Assembly: GCA_903772945.1 (NCBI GenBank)
Contig: CAICTM010000014.1
Span: forward strand, 124,001 to 188,000
Direction of reading: 5' to 3'
DNA from: Seminavis robusta
Taxonomy: Eukaryota; Bacillariophyta; Bacillariophyceae; Naviculales; Naviculaceae
DNA: 64,000 bases
Shown: one piece after another, positions 34,469 to 46,516 of the stretch
How the letters are laid out: each line of letters opens with the position of its first letter
Numbering within the stretch: the first letter of the stretch is position 1
Made by a program: the position numbers and the translations under genes
Notes under the pieces: generated by a model
Databases searched by the model: none
Told to the model about the DNA's origin: nothing
Seen by the model: only the letters and a program-made list of their open reading frames with translations

Positions 34469-37400
34469 ATGATCTTTTCCACCATCCTTGAGGCCCTCAG
34501 TCATCATGCTACTCAGACTCCAGACAAGGTAGTCTTCACATGGGTGAACAGCAAGTGTGTGGAACAAAACAAGATGACGTTCAAACAACTGGTTGACCAA
34601 TCCAATGCTGTTGCTGCTCATCTTCTCAAATTGGGATGCCAAAAGGGAGATCGAGTTATGGTGGCCTATCCTTTTGGTCTTGAGTTCTTGGCCGGCATGT
34701 TTGGTGCCATGAAGGTTGGAGTCATCCCCTGTTCCATCTATCCACCCAATCCCAATCAACTCAAAACCGACATACTCAAATTCCGCAGATTTGCTGAGGA
34801 TGCCGGAGCCAAGTATGCCCTAAGCACCACCATGTTTGCTACTACCATGAAGGCAGCCAGTGTCCTGTACAAGACTGGAGTGACGTGGATTGGGACTGAC
34901 AAGTTGCAAATCAAGAAGAGCAATCCAAAGGATCCAAGCACCTATGAGACATACATGGGTGAACCAGAAGACATCTGCTTCATCCAGTACACATCAGGCA
35001 GTACTGGTCGCCCCAAAGGAGTCATGATCAGCCACAGCAACCTAGTAGAAAATGTTATGGCAATTGATGCCATGTCAGATACAACTGCAAATGCGGACAC
35101 AACAGTAGGGGTCTTATGGGTCCCACAATACCATGGTAAGCTCAACTTTGTGGTTCCCTTTGCAGGGACTTCCCTGCCGGTCTTCCTGTGCTCCCTGCTT
35201 TGGCCCGGTTCGGCTACTCGCGGCTTTGGCTGAGCTACGGCGCTGATCCATCCATTGGCTCCACATCCATTATAAAGAAATTGTTGTTGGTTTCAGGGAG
35301 TTCATACAGCATAGCATACCCTCACTTTTACCCTTCGATTTTATCACTCAGATATGGGGCTTGTGGCTGGTTTTATGTCTTCACTGTTGGCTGGCACTTC
35401 CCTTGTCATGGCATCACCACTGGATTTTGTTGCCAATCCTCTACTATGGAGTGATATGGTAGAGACTTACAAGGCAACTCTCACCTGTGCCCCAAACTTT
35501 GCATATGCATTGCTCCTCAAGAGAATGAAGCAATCCAACAAGACAGCTGATTGGAGTTGTGTGAGGCGAGCCATGTTCGGTGGTGAACCTGCCCACAGTC
35601 ATGTTGTTGAAGCAGTGTCAAAGACCCTCTCCATCAAGCCTGGGCATATTTACAATGTCTATGGCTTGGCTGAGTCTGTGGTGTTTCTTACAGGTGGACC
35701 AGCCCATGCAGATGCTGAGGGCCTCATCAGCTGTGGAGAAGTAGATTCCCCAACCCTCAAGCTTCGAATCGTCCGGGATGGAATTGAGGCTTTGGATGGA
35801 CAAGTTGGCACTATCTGGGCCCAGTCACCACGGGTGACATCTGGGTATTATGGTCAGCCAAAATTGACCACCTCTACTTTCGCAAATGTCTTGCCAGGCT
35901 ATGATGGGACGTGGCTTGATACTGGTGACTTGGGCAAGATTGTTGATGGGCAGCTCAATGTCACTGGAAGAGTCAAAGATGTCATCATTATCAATGGGAA
36001 GAACTATTACCCTACTGATGTGGAGCTTTCTATTGATGAAACTTTTGGTCACATCATCCGACCAGGGCGTACCGCAGCTTTCCAGCATGGTGATGCAAGT
36101 GTGGGTATCACCACCGAGGCTCGCAAGGGGTTTGAAAAGTCAGCTCATGGCGATTTGGCTGTCCAAATTGCCAACCATGTTGCACAATTTCATGGATTGT
36201 CTGTTGTGGAAGTTGTGGTATTAAAATTGGGGGTAACGCCAAAGACTACCTCTGGCAAGTTGAAGAGAAGTGAGATAAGACAATTGACGTTGACTGCTAC
36301 TTGGAATAAATCTTCTGTGCTCATTGGACTCCAGCGACATGACAACATTCTCCCAATGGAGAAGGACAATCTCCCCAAGAAACCTTCAGTGCAACAGCAT
36401 TGCCTTGACTTGACAGAAAAAGCAGCTGCTTCATCCCCTGGAAATCTGATTCCCAAGGAGTCAAGGGGGGCTGATTTTTTCAAAGATTTCAACAGCACAC
36501 TCGCCTCTATTTTAGGCCCTGACTTTGACACATTCAAAACATGGCAGGAAAATGGACTCACATCACTTAAGAGTGCTGAGCTGAGAAATTTAGTGGAAGA
36601 GGAGTTTTGTACTTCGGTTCCCGCCAACTTTGAACAGTTGTACCCAACACCAGAGGCACTCCAAGACTTCTTGCAAGCATCAGTAGGCAAGAACTTTCCC
36701 AAGAACGCTATGGAATATCACCCTGAAATAATATGGAATCCTCCAAGAGCAACGTGTGGCAAATTGCAACTTGGCATCTTTCAGAGTCTCAGCGCACTCA
36801 TTATTATTCTTTTCCTCATGATTTCCGTTCTTCCTTCCTACTTTGCTATCACCTGGGTTATGTACCAGTGCAACTCATTTCGAGATGAAGAACCCCTTTG
36901 CTTGATATTTTGGATGTCTATGCCCCTAGTCTTTCCTCTGTTCATCTTTTCCTTCTCCATGCTCGTGATTTTCTGCAAGTATACGGTTATTGGAAAATAC
37001 CGGAGGCAACAATTTGATCTTTTAACTTGGAACTACATCCAATGGTGGTTCATGGACCGACTAATCGAGGTTTGGGAGTCAATTGCAGGACAATTTGTTC
37101 TTGAGACCAAGTTCATTTGGGTGTTCTACTGGCTCCTTGGAGCAGACCTGGCATGGTCAGCCAAGATTGAAGCCTACATCCGTGAGTTTGACCTGGTAAA
37201 GGTGGGCAGCAATGCCACAGTTGGGTTCCCCGTAAGGTGCAGGAAGTTTTCTCTCTCAACAGGATCAAGCCCCAGGATAACATTTCACCCCATCATTATT
37301 GGGAAAGACAGTCTGGTGTCTGGGATGGTGAGTCTGGGTGCTGTCATTGGTGATGGTAGCAAGGTGGAGAAACTGTCTGTTGTGGAAGAAGGAGCTATAG

Positions 37401-38797
37401 TTCCTGATGGTGTGCTTGCAAAAGGAAACCCAGCATGTCATTGTGGATCATTTGAGCATTCCAGATCAGAGGTTTGGCAAGAATCCTTTCTGGACATTTT
37501 CAAGATTCTGTGGATGTTTTCAGAAGCCTATCATTTCTTCACACTGTCTTACGTGGTCCATATCACGCTAATTCAAGTCATGCCCATGTGGCGCTATGAG
37601 ATCATCCTGCACTGGCTCCTTCTTTTTCTTGCCTCCTCCTTCCTTGCCCTCCTCACAAGCATTCCACTCAAGTGGCTTTTGATTGGTAAACGGGATCCAT
37701 CCGATGAATACGAATCATCGCTCTATCGCCGGGCAACTAATTGGGCATGCGACTTCCACTTTTCGATTGCAGCTTGGCCTCTTACTCCTTTCTTTGGTCA
37801 GACAAGGCTCTGGCACATCATTCTGTTCCTCCATGGCCTTGATGTGGATATAGAATCTTGCATCAGCAACCCATACCGAATCTTCATCCCATCCAAGGTT
37901 GACTTTGTCAAGATCCGGAAGTCTTTCATTGCCACCAGCACTCTTGACCTCAGCAATCATGGGGAGTCCAAGATTGAGATCATCAAGAGCAGCATTGGCT
38001 ACAATGTCAATGTTCATGCAGGAGTTAAGATCATGCAATCAGCAATACCTCCAAGGTCCAATGTTGCTGATAGTATCTACGATTTCAACCACTCGTGCCA
38101 GGCCTGGAAGACTAGTTTGATAATGGACTTATTCCTTCCTGAGGTATTGCAACTGCTGGTAAATGCAATCCTTTTTGCTTCTCTCATGCTTTCTTATGAG
38201 CTTGGCCTTCTTGCTGTGAAGAGCGCATCAGTTGGAACGACATTGTGTGGTCTTGCTGCAGCCATTGTTCTTCAACTGTTTCTTTGGTTGCTTTTAACCC
38301 GAGCTGTTGAAAAGATTGCATTGAGCTTACCAACACATCCTCAACAAAGTTTCTTTGGTATCTACATCAACCATGTTTGGCAGTTCCGAAATGGAAACTG
38401 GTTGGAGATGCTTCTACATGGAACACCAATGTTTGCATACTATGCTCGCAGAATGGGCGCTGAAGTTGACGGTGACCTCTGGTACTATGGAAATTCTCTC
38501 TATGAGTATGCCAAGCTACACTTTCATGGTTGTACGATTGTGGATGATTCCCATGTTAGTGGTCATTACATTGATGGCAATGGGATAACGATTGGTGACA
38601 CTTCTGTATCTGGTGTTGTCCATCCGGGATGTTATGCATCTGCTGGATCTGTTGTGTCTGGGGAGAATGGTCCATGGAAGTTTTTTCTCAAAACAGATAC
38701 AAAGGAAGGGCAGGACCGAGCAGGAATGACAGCTACTACAAGGAAGCAATTCTGTGATTCCATATGGGAAGATGAGTCTGCTCGTTCATCTGTATAG
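34469..38797 (+). CDS. NRPS-like protein 2: FAAL-type adenylation, carrier, membrane terminal domain
   Basis: Exons 34469-35135 and 35352-38797 encode 1370 residues. The intron is 216 bp and sits at the same codon as in gene 1 (QYH|DMG). Adenylation motifs are intact: YTSGSTGRPKG at about 177, YGLAESVVF, TGDLGKIVDGQL, INGKNYYPTD and KTTSGKLKR with Lys525. The carrier has ENGLTSLKSAEL with likely phosphopantetheine Ser627. The spacer between adenylation and carrier is only about 75 residues; paralogues 1 and 3 have 290 or more, including a NEEYWLSK segment missing here. The C-terminal membrane part has the same layout (TM segments such as LIIILFLMISVLPSYFAI, then VGSNATVG, SGMVSLGAVIGDGSKVEK and SGVVHPGCYASAGSVVSG). 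No lesion was seen, so it is probably functional. An upstream ATG was not favoured because all three paralogues align from this Met (TILEAL.HHA.QTPDK). Confidence 0.85.
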
Positions 38798-41340
38798 ACA
38801 GAACACAATAATAGCACAAAAAATCCATACGCCCTGCTATCTTCACTTATATTCTCGACATGGCCAGCCAGCAGGAGTTGAGAGGAATGACGGTGCAAGC
38901 CAAGGAAGTAAAGCAAAACTAGCCCCTTGTAGAGCAGTGGCACCATAGCCAGGGTCTTCCCCGCATGGCAAGTCTCGTTTGGGATCTTGAACCCTGAGAG
39001 ATTCTCTCAACTCCATGGCCAAAGGACTCCCACTCCTGGTTCTGGCATCTCCCAAACCAACAAATCCACTTCCGAACGGTGCCAGTACTGTACTCTCACT
39101 GCAAAACCAGTTTCTTTTTGATACACCCTCCTGAGCACTTGACCAGCCAATTTACCAGGACTCGAGGCTACAGACATGTGATGTGAGTTCTATAGAGCAC
39201 CGTCCAGTTATTGCTTCCTTCTAGCTAGGAGCAAATGGGGCAGATCAGATCAGACCAGCACATGAACTCGATCTTGGCAGTTGGCAGTACAACCGTGTGC
39301 GCAATGCCCAACCAAAACTCTAGTATACTTTATCTCGGGCCGTTTACCGATCAACTATGGCGATGTGATCATTATCAAGTATCATTAGCTTGGCAAAGAC
39401 GGGGGGATCCTGAATCGTTCCTCAAATTTCCCGCACCTCCAAATGGATGGTCGGTTGTAGCGCCGCCGTCGTTGCGGTTCCTCTGAAATAAAAAGAGTGA
39501 GCCAGAGGTCAACAGCTATATAGACCGTGCGATAGAACTCAGCTTGCTTGAAGCAAGTTGGAAGACTTGACTGCATGCATGGGGACGCCAGGTAGGCAGT
39601 AAATGTGATGATATCCGTGCATGTTTGATGGCGAAGTTACGATTTGCGATCAAATAAATCATCACGATCGCCTGCCTCCAGCGTCAGAAGCGATGCTCGA
39701 CTGGTCGTCTTTTGCGGATACGTACCGCACGGTATATAGTGACGGGCTCGAGCCACATCGTACCGTACGCAACTTGAATCGAGTAGTAAGAGTCGAGTCA
39801 GTCATATCGATTATCCCCTGTGCTTCTCAGTCAAGCAAGGCTGCCTGGCTGGCTATCCATATCAATGCTGTTGCTTGCTTGAAGGGAGGGATCAGCTCCT
39901 TATAGTTTGGAGGGCTCGAGCTGCATGTGGCGTGTGCCATCCTTGGTCCCACTACTGGTGCATGCGTATCGTACAACATATCGGTACGTTTGTAGCAAGA
40001 GTCACGACGACGAGGATCCAAAGCTGCCCTGAAGGGTCAACGGGGCTCGATTGAATGAATCGATTCTGATTCGGTTCGGCGACTGTAATTATGACACACT
40101 TCAAGCTGTAGCAACAGTACTTGCTCGAACGATCGAAACCTATAGCTAACTATAGCAAGCTAAACAGTTGGTGTGCATGACGAGTGCCACCTATCGATCC
40201 GGAAAAATGAATTGCTGGGTTCTCTTGGAAACAAGCTAGCCTTCCAGAAACACAATAACTCGACTACAAAGATGACTTGCTGCCTACACTGCACAGGGCA
40301 GGGGAGTGCACTATTACTAGACTTGTCTTGTCTTGTGGTTTCCGTGGCCGTCGTACATAGCATTTTAAGTCCATCCGACAGTTCCTGTATTTCATCAGAC
40401 ATAGCGGCTTCTTCTGTCCACTACCTACCGGTAGCTACCGGTAGCTAGTATGGTCTCAGTTCGTTGAGATCCAACCACTTTGACTTTGTTTTCGCCGATC
40501 CTGACACAGTCCCCGCGCTTACAAAACGCAGTTTCCGTCACCAGTCCTCGGTTACTCATCCAGTGCTAGTAGTAGTAGTTTTTATCCTTAAGTCTCTGAT
40601 CCCTGCTACTATACGGTACCGATAGTATGCTTCTTTGTGAAATGAAGAATTGTCTCAGTCGTTCGCCCATTTTGTTTGTACCGTACTCCAGTTGGTATTC
40701 CTACAATTTAAGCAAGGCCTACCAGTTCTGGCAATCTGTACGGTATAGGGCACGTCGCGCTGTGTCTGTCTGTCTGTTGTGTGTGTGATCAGTGATTTGA
40801 TTCCTTGCTTGCTTGCTCCAACCAAAGAGTGACAGTCTGCTGCTTGCTTGTTGCCATGGTCATTGTGGTTGTTTTGGGCGACCACGAGCCTCGAGCCACG
40901 AGGTAACTAATGAGTGGCGGTGGTGTGCTTCACCGGCAATAAAACCAGCTAGCAAGTCTAAATTAGAGTTTTTAAGGAGCGAGGGGGGCTAATGGTGTAG
41001 GTGAGGAGCGATGGGGTTTTACTGTACTAGTAGTATCGACCAGGCCAAATGTAGAAGTCTGGGTCCAGAATCTTATAGAGGCTGTCCAACGAAGGACCTC
41101 TAGCTAGTACGGTAGCTCTTAGCTCGCTAGATACCCGACATTGGCTGTGGTTGTGGTACGCCACAAGTTAACCCTACATGTACAGGGACTAACTATAGCA
41201 AGCCAGCCATCCAAGTCAACACAGATACATGAGGTTAGAATCTTCATAAGGGCCTACTTGGCTTTTCTTGCTTGTCTGATTCATTGTTCCTTGCAGCCAA
41301 GTGCCTGTGGATCTGCAAACTAGCTAGCTAGCCCACTACT
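38798..41340. other. Intergenic, no supported gene
   Basis: Only short ORFs. Microsatellite-like TACCGGTAGC and CTTGCTTGCT runs occur near 40,430 and 40,810. The stretch 40,665-40,800 resembles 5620-5715. Confidence 0.45.
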
Positions 41341-41343
41341 TTG

Positions 41344-41919
41344 TTAGTGACAACAAAAGGTACCTGCGAGCATGTTCTTCCTCATGCATCGTTTCATGTG
41401 ATGCAACTCTCTCTTCTTTTCCTGAATTTTAGATTTGGCATCCCACTTGATTTGCTTGGCATCATCCTTCATCATTTGCTTTTCCTGCTTGAGATCTTGC
41501 TTCACGTCACTGAGGTTGCGTCCCAGCGCACGTTTCTCGCTTCGAAACTCTCGTTTCAATGCCCTCGCTTCCAGTTTGGCGTCGCGTTTCATTTGACGCC
41601 ATTCCTGCTTGGCTTGGCGCTTCATGGTCCTCCATTCTCGCTTGAATTCTCGTTTCTGTTCGCGGCGGGTAGTACTTGTAGGAACTTCCTTCAAACTCAG
41701 CTGCTGCTGAAATGATTCTTCCAATGTGGGCGCCGAAGGCTGCGGATGATCTGTGGTTTCAGCAGCTGCGGCGAACGCCACGACTTCCGAAGTTGTGACG
41801 GGGGGAACCACCAAAACGGGAATCTCTTCTTCTTCTTCCTGTGCATCCACCAATGGGACAGCAGCCACCAGGGGGACTCCATCGGCTGTGGTTGCATACC
41901 AAGGCTCCTTGTTCTTCAT
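41344..41919 (-). CDS. Highly charged coiled-coil hypothetical protein
   Basis: A single-exon frame of 191 residues. Residues 1-80 are acidic and hydrophobic-rich, with an EEEEE run. From about residue 85 to 180 the chain is almost wholly Lys/Arg/Glu/Gln, with heptad-like repeats of the form R(E/M)(W/F)R.MKR.AK.E and DVKQDLKQEKQMMKDDAK, predicting a long basic helix or coiled coil. It ends in a short Cys-containing tail. No catalytic motif, signal peptide or TM segment is seen. Its function is unknown; binding to nucleic acid or a polyanion is only a composition-based guess. Confidence 0.6.
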   Translation of the reverse strand: MKNKEPWYATTADGVPLVAAVPLVDAQEEEEEIPVLVVPPVTTSEVVAFAAAAETTDHPQPSAPTLEESFQQQLSLKEVPTSTTRREQKREFKREWRTMKRQAKQEWRQMKRDAKLEARALKREFRSEKRALGRNLSDVKQDLKQEKQMMKDDAKQIKWDAKSKIQEKKRELHHMKRCMRKNMLAGTFCCH

Positions 41920-42086
41920 TGTGCTTGTTTGTCTTTCTTCTCATGTCATGCAAACGACGAACATCCCAATGATCGTTTGCTTCTTTAGAATTGGTTCGTG
42001 GAAGCTTAGCACTTTCCGTGGGACTCAAGCGATTGGATACAGTTCCCCAACCCTAATGCAAACATAAGATGTATTCGGCTTTTTTT

Positions 42087-44270
42087 CAGCGTTCGTCTCC
42101 TGTTTCCTCAGTTTGCTCGCTATTTGGATCGAATACATGCACAACCGAATATTGTCAATCCAGCCATTGTAGCCAGTTACCGTAGAGTTACATCGATCCG
42201 TGACAGTACCGAACACACACTCAGGTTCCGCTTTACTGGCTACACTCCGTTACCGGTACCTTGCTTTGGATCCTTATGACGAATACATGCACAACCGAAC
42301 ATTGTCAATCCAGCCATCGTAGCCAGCTACCGTAGAGTTCATCGATCAGTGACAGTGGCAACAGTACCGAACACACTCAGGTTCGACGCTGTTGCTCGCT
42401 GCAGTTGGTTACCTCGCATTGGATCCTTATGACGAATACATGCACAAACCGAATATTGTTAATCCAGCCATTGTAGCCGGCTACCATCTTACATCGGCGA
42501 CAGTGTCAACAGTACGAACAAACTCAGTTCCGCTTTGCTGGCTACACTCCGTTGCGTATCTTGCATTGGATCTTTATGATGAAACATGCACAACCGAACA
42601 TTATGAATCCAGCCATTGTAGCCGCTGCGGTATAGCTACACGACGACAGTGGCAACAGTACGGAAAGTTCGTCTCGTCTACTCGGAGTCGCTGGAGTTCT
42701 CGATTGGATCCTTATGACGAATACATGCACAACCGAATTCTCAATCCAGCCATTGTAGCCAGTACCGTAGAGTTACATGATCCGTGACAGTGGCAACAGT
42801 ACCGAACACACAGGTTCCACTTTCTGGCTACACTCCGTTACCGGTCTTTGCATTGGATCCTTATGACGAATACATGCACAACAAACATTGTCAATCCGGC
42901 CATCGTAGCCAGCTACCGTACCGGTAGAGTTCATCGATCAGTGACAGTGGCAACACGAATCGAAACACGCAGGTTCGACTTTGCTCGCTGCACTCGTTAC
43001 CTCGCATTGGACTTATGACGAATACAGAAACGAACGAATATTGTAATCCAGCCTTGTAGCCAGCTGCCGTATAGCTAGTGGCAACATACTTGATTGCCAT
43101 ACAGAAAATGGGTACCACACAGGAATCACCACCAAAACAGTAGGAAATAACAAGAGGGGATGAATCCGGTAGGAGGATCCACTCTCTTGTGTGTTGTCGA
43201 GTAGCTAGCCTTGCTCTGTTCCCTTTCAATGAGTCGACGACTCGATGATCTATTATCTTACGAAAGAAGCAAGTCGTTGCCCGAGGACTTGTGCATACAG
43301 AAAAATGGGTGCCGACACAGGAATCACCACCAAATCACAAGGAATAACACTGGAGGGATGATTCCAGTAGTAGGATCCACTCTCCTCTGTGCTTTTGTGC
43401 GTTGTCGTGTAGCCTCCTCCGGTTGACTGTTGCCATTCAATGACTCGAAGACGTCGTTCATGCTGTTGGTAGGGCTGAGTTAACAGTTTCCTCCGTACAC
43501 ATACTCCGTAGCGGTAGCCTCTTCTTCCTCGTTTTATTCGGAGCGATCAATCTTCGTTGGACCGCGACAATGGGATTTCCTCGGCCGCGGCAGTGCAGCA
43601 GAGAAAACAACAAATAGATATGAGTTTTGTTTTCTGTGCTCAACTGCAGACAACCGGAGACTTACCATTGTTTTTCAAATTGACCAACTTGGCCGTCATG
43701 GGCCGAGAACTGACTGCCATCCCACGGTCCATAGGATTCAATGAGGATGGCTTTCGAATCTGCACCAGAGAAGGACGGCTTGAGTGAGGCTTGAAAATAG
43801 AGATAATAGAGGTGCATCGATCGATTCGAATAATTAAAACAGCTCACCTGTTGATGCCGAGCTCGGAATTCTCTCCTGTTTACCATAGGAATTGAATGAG
43901 GGAGAGAAGTCAGCGCTGTACCTTCAATTAACACTCTTGATAATAGGCTTACCTTGTACCGTACCAGTCGTTCAATCGTTCCAACAACATTCTTGTCGGC
44001 CAAGCTTGGATTTCTCTCCTCTTTGCCATAGCAATTCAATGAGGGAGAGAAGTCAGTGCTGCACCTTCAATGATGGACTTGAACGGTACCAGTACGAGCT
44101 GCAGGCATTCAGTTTATCCTTAACCTTAGTAACTTCAACGGTTCTTGTATCCACGAATCGATCTAAATCTTTCGCGATACACATGACCGTTGATTCTGCA
44201 ACTGAAGTGCGGGTACACTAATTTTCACAGTAAACGCGAGCCAATCGGTTTCAGAGTGCACTGAGGGGGT
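42087..44270 (+). mobile_element. Non-coding repeat element, copy A
   Basis: It starts CAGCGTTCGTCTCCTG and continues through a tandem-repeat half (42,110-43,080) and a second half (43,090-44,270). The second half is homologous block by block to 49,480-50,510, e.g. CTCAACTGCAGAC, GGCCGAGAACTGACTGCCAT and CACAGTAAACGCGAGCC. The right end differs from copy B after CCTAAAGG and may be truncated. There is no protein-coding capacity. It lies about 200 bp upstream of the carboxypeptidase gene. Confidence 0.6.
42110..43080 (+). repeat. ~150 bp tandem repeats inside element A
   Basis: GGATCCTTATGACGAATACA-type units recur at about 42,268; 42,421; 42,568; 42,706; 42,855 and 43,009, spaced 138-154 bp. 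Each continues with AATCCAGCCATTGTAGCC and GACAGTGGCAACAGTACCGA. Copies have many small indels. The homologous array in element B has four units (48,871; 49,022; 49,174; 49,321). Confidence 0.8.
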
Positions 44271-44473
44271 AACCTAAAGGTGCTAGGGCTGGCTGATGTC
44301 ACGTCGGATCTTTGAGAAGAAAGATACTGAATGCACGTCTGATTGTCACTACACCTTCTTCCGTTGGATGCTCAAATTTGGTGGGATTGTGACGGGCATT
44401 GCTTTTCGGTCAACTCGAGGAACCCTCAAATCACAAAACGCAACAACCTAATACAGTAAAAACATCAGTAGCA

Positions 44474-46516
44474 ATGGTGACAATGAGGAGGATACTTTTG
44501 TTACTCCAGAGCTTGCTATTAGCAGGTCGAGTGATAGTTGTAGCCGGCAATGACCAAAGAGAGTTTATAGCATTGGTGAAGACGACACGAGAGGTAGCTT
44601 CGACTCATGGCGCTGTCTGGGATATTCAGCACAAGGGTAGCAAACGTCTTTACGAGAAAGGTGACGATGACAGCAGAGAAATGGTTCAACTTCGAGTAAT
44701 TGTGCACAGTCAAGACGAAGCGACGCAGTTGGATCAACTCGAATCCGCGGGACTCCTACACTACGAAACGTCGGCCAATGACGAGGACGCCACTCGACGA
44801 AACCTCGAAGGCATCAACGATCAGTTCAGTTGTTACCGTACGGTAGACGAAACCTACACGAGTCTGGACGATCTGGCCACTCGATATCCCACGTTCGTTA
44901 CAATCGATACGATTGGAGAATCGTGGCGGAAACAGCAAGGACTCGGCGGCAATGACATCAAAGTCATGATCCTAACGGCGCCCTCTACCTTTACAAAACA
45001 CAATCTCATGGTGGTTGCGGGACACCATTCCCGCGAGTTGCCTCCCCCGGAAGCAGTCATGAGGTGGGCCACGCATTTGCTACAAAACTACGGCATTGAC
45101 GCCGATATTACGTGGATTCTACAACGCACCCAGATTCACATTGTTCCCGTTGCCAATCCCGATGGACGTGACATTGTTCAGAATCACCTCGGTTGGATGT
45201 ATCGCAAAAATGCTCGTGACGTGGGTTGTCCGGAACACCAACAAGGCGTCGATCTCAATCGCAATTACCCCTTTGCATGGGGATCTGACCACGGATCCAG
45301 CAACAGCGCCTGTGCCACATCGTATCGAGGATCGTCCGCCTTGTCCGAGCCCGAGACCAGTGCCGTCTACAACTATGCGCATAATCTATTTCCCCAACAA
45401 ATCAAAAAAGGCACCGTCGTGCAAGCCGAAGCAATGTATCAAGATGTCTGTCCGGAAGATACCGCCACGGGAATCTTTGTGGATGTCCATTCCTCTGGTG
45501 ATTTCGTCTACTTTCCATGGGGCTTTGCCGACCTGCAGTCACCCAATCATCGGAGTTTATTGACGCTATCCGCCAAACTGGCCCGTCCGGGTAACTACAC
45601 GCTCTGGGGACCAGGACAGAGTGGATTCCTCTACTTTGTTTCGGGGGATGCCACGGATGCGACGTATGGGATCGACTGTATCGCTTCAGTTGGCTATGAA
45701 ATTGGGAGTCAGTTCTACGCTTCTTGTACGGAGCTCAAGTCCAGTATCGTCCCCATTCTGACCGAATCACTCCTATATGCTGCGAAATCTGTCAGCGCTC
45801 CATACAAGATTCCATTAGGGCCGGATATTCTCAATATTTGCGTCGACAACAGTGATCCCACCCAAACCACCATGACACTCAAAGCCAGTGATGAAGCGTT
45901 GATTGTCCCATGGGCCGTGTACGACGACGAAAAAGATAAAAGCCAAGCAATCGCCGAGGTGCGCGTGTTCTGGAATGCCCACCCTTACGACAACACGTTC
46001 AATCATGGGACTCTCATGGCCCCATTGGACGGCGCCTTTGACAGTATCGAAGAAGAACTCGTCTACATCATGGACACATCTGGAACCACTGGCCAGTACG
46101 TTCTGTACTTTCAGGCCAAAGATATGGAGGGATACGAGGGTGCCGTTTCGGCCGTTTTTGTTGACAATGCCAAACCACAAGTCTGTGCGTCCAGTCAAGC
46201 CATCAAAACGATGGCAGCTGCCGAAACACAGCCACAAACAAACCCGGCCGTGCCACAAGCTACTCTAGCCGTGCCACAACCTATACCAGCTCCTCCTCCG
46301 ACCCAACCACAAACCATGGCCATGAATACCGCCCGAAAGGAACAAATGATGAAACGAAACCGACGACGCACGCTTCGAAAGCGCCGACAGACGCTCCGTA
46401 AAAGAAAGTGGGAACGGAGAAGATGGCTCCGGAGGCGGAAACGCCGTCTCATGATACGGCGAGAGCGACTGCAACAACTTGGGCGGCCCATGCGTAGAGG
46501 ATTGGGTGATTCATAG
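44474..46516 (+). CDS. Secreted M14-family zinc carboxypeptidase with basic tail
   Basis: 680 residues from the Met at 44,474 (or 44,483, MRRILLLLQSLLLAGRVIVV), chosen because a clear signal peptide follows directly. The upstream in-frame Met at 44,399 would bury it. After a propeptide-like region (about 25-120) the M14 fold shows its expected residues: zinc ligands His185 and Glu188 (GHHSREL), NPDGR, Asn262-Arg263 (VDLNRNYPF), third ligand His339 (FVDVHSSGD) and catalytic Glu409 (GYEIGSQFY). Family enzymes remove C-terminal residues of peptides. A beta-rich segment (about 455-575) follows, then a Pro/Gln linker, and the last ~75 residues are extremely Arg/Lys-rich (RRRTLRKRRQTLRKRK). The tail is odd for this family; wall or polyanion binding is speculative. 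Confidence 0.85.
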   Translation: MVTMRRILLLLQSLLLAGRVIVVAGNDQREFIALVKTTREVASTHGAVWDIQHKGSKRLYEKGDDDSREMVQLRVIVHSQDEATQLDQLESAGLLHYETSANDEDATRRNLEGINDQFSCYRTVDETYTSLDDLATRYPTFVTIDTIGESWRKQQGLGGNDIKVMILTAPSTFTKHNLMVVAGHHSRELPPPEAVMRWATHLLQNYGIDADITWILQRTQIHIVPVANPDGRDIVQNHLGWMYRKNARDVGCPEHQQGVDLNRNYPFAWGSDHGSSNSACATSYRGSSALSEPETSAVYNYAHNLFPQQIKKGTVVQAEAMYQDVCPEDTATGIFVDVHSSGDFVYFPWGFADLQSPNHRSLLTLSAKLARPGNYTLWGPGQSGFLYFVSGDATDATYGIDCIASVGYEIGSQFYASCTELKSSIVPILTESLLYAAKSVSAPYKIPLGPDILNICVDNSDPTQTTMTLKASDEALIVPWAVYDDEKDKSQAIAEVRVFWNAHPYDNTFNHGTLMAPLDGAFDSIEEELVYIMDTSGTTGQYVLYFQAKDMEGYEGAVSAVFVDNAKPQVCASSQAIKTMAAAETQPQTNPAVPQATLAVPQPIPAPPPTQPQTMAMNTARKEQMMKRNRRRTLRKRRQTLRKRKWERRRWLRRRKRRLMIRRERLQQLGRPMRRGLGDS

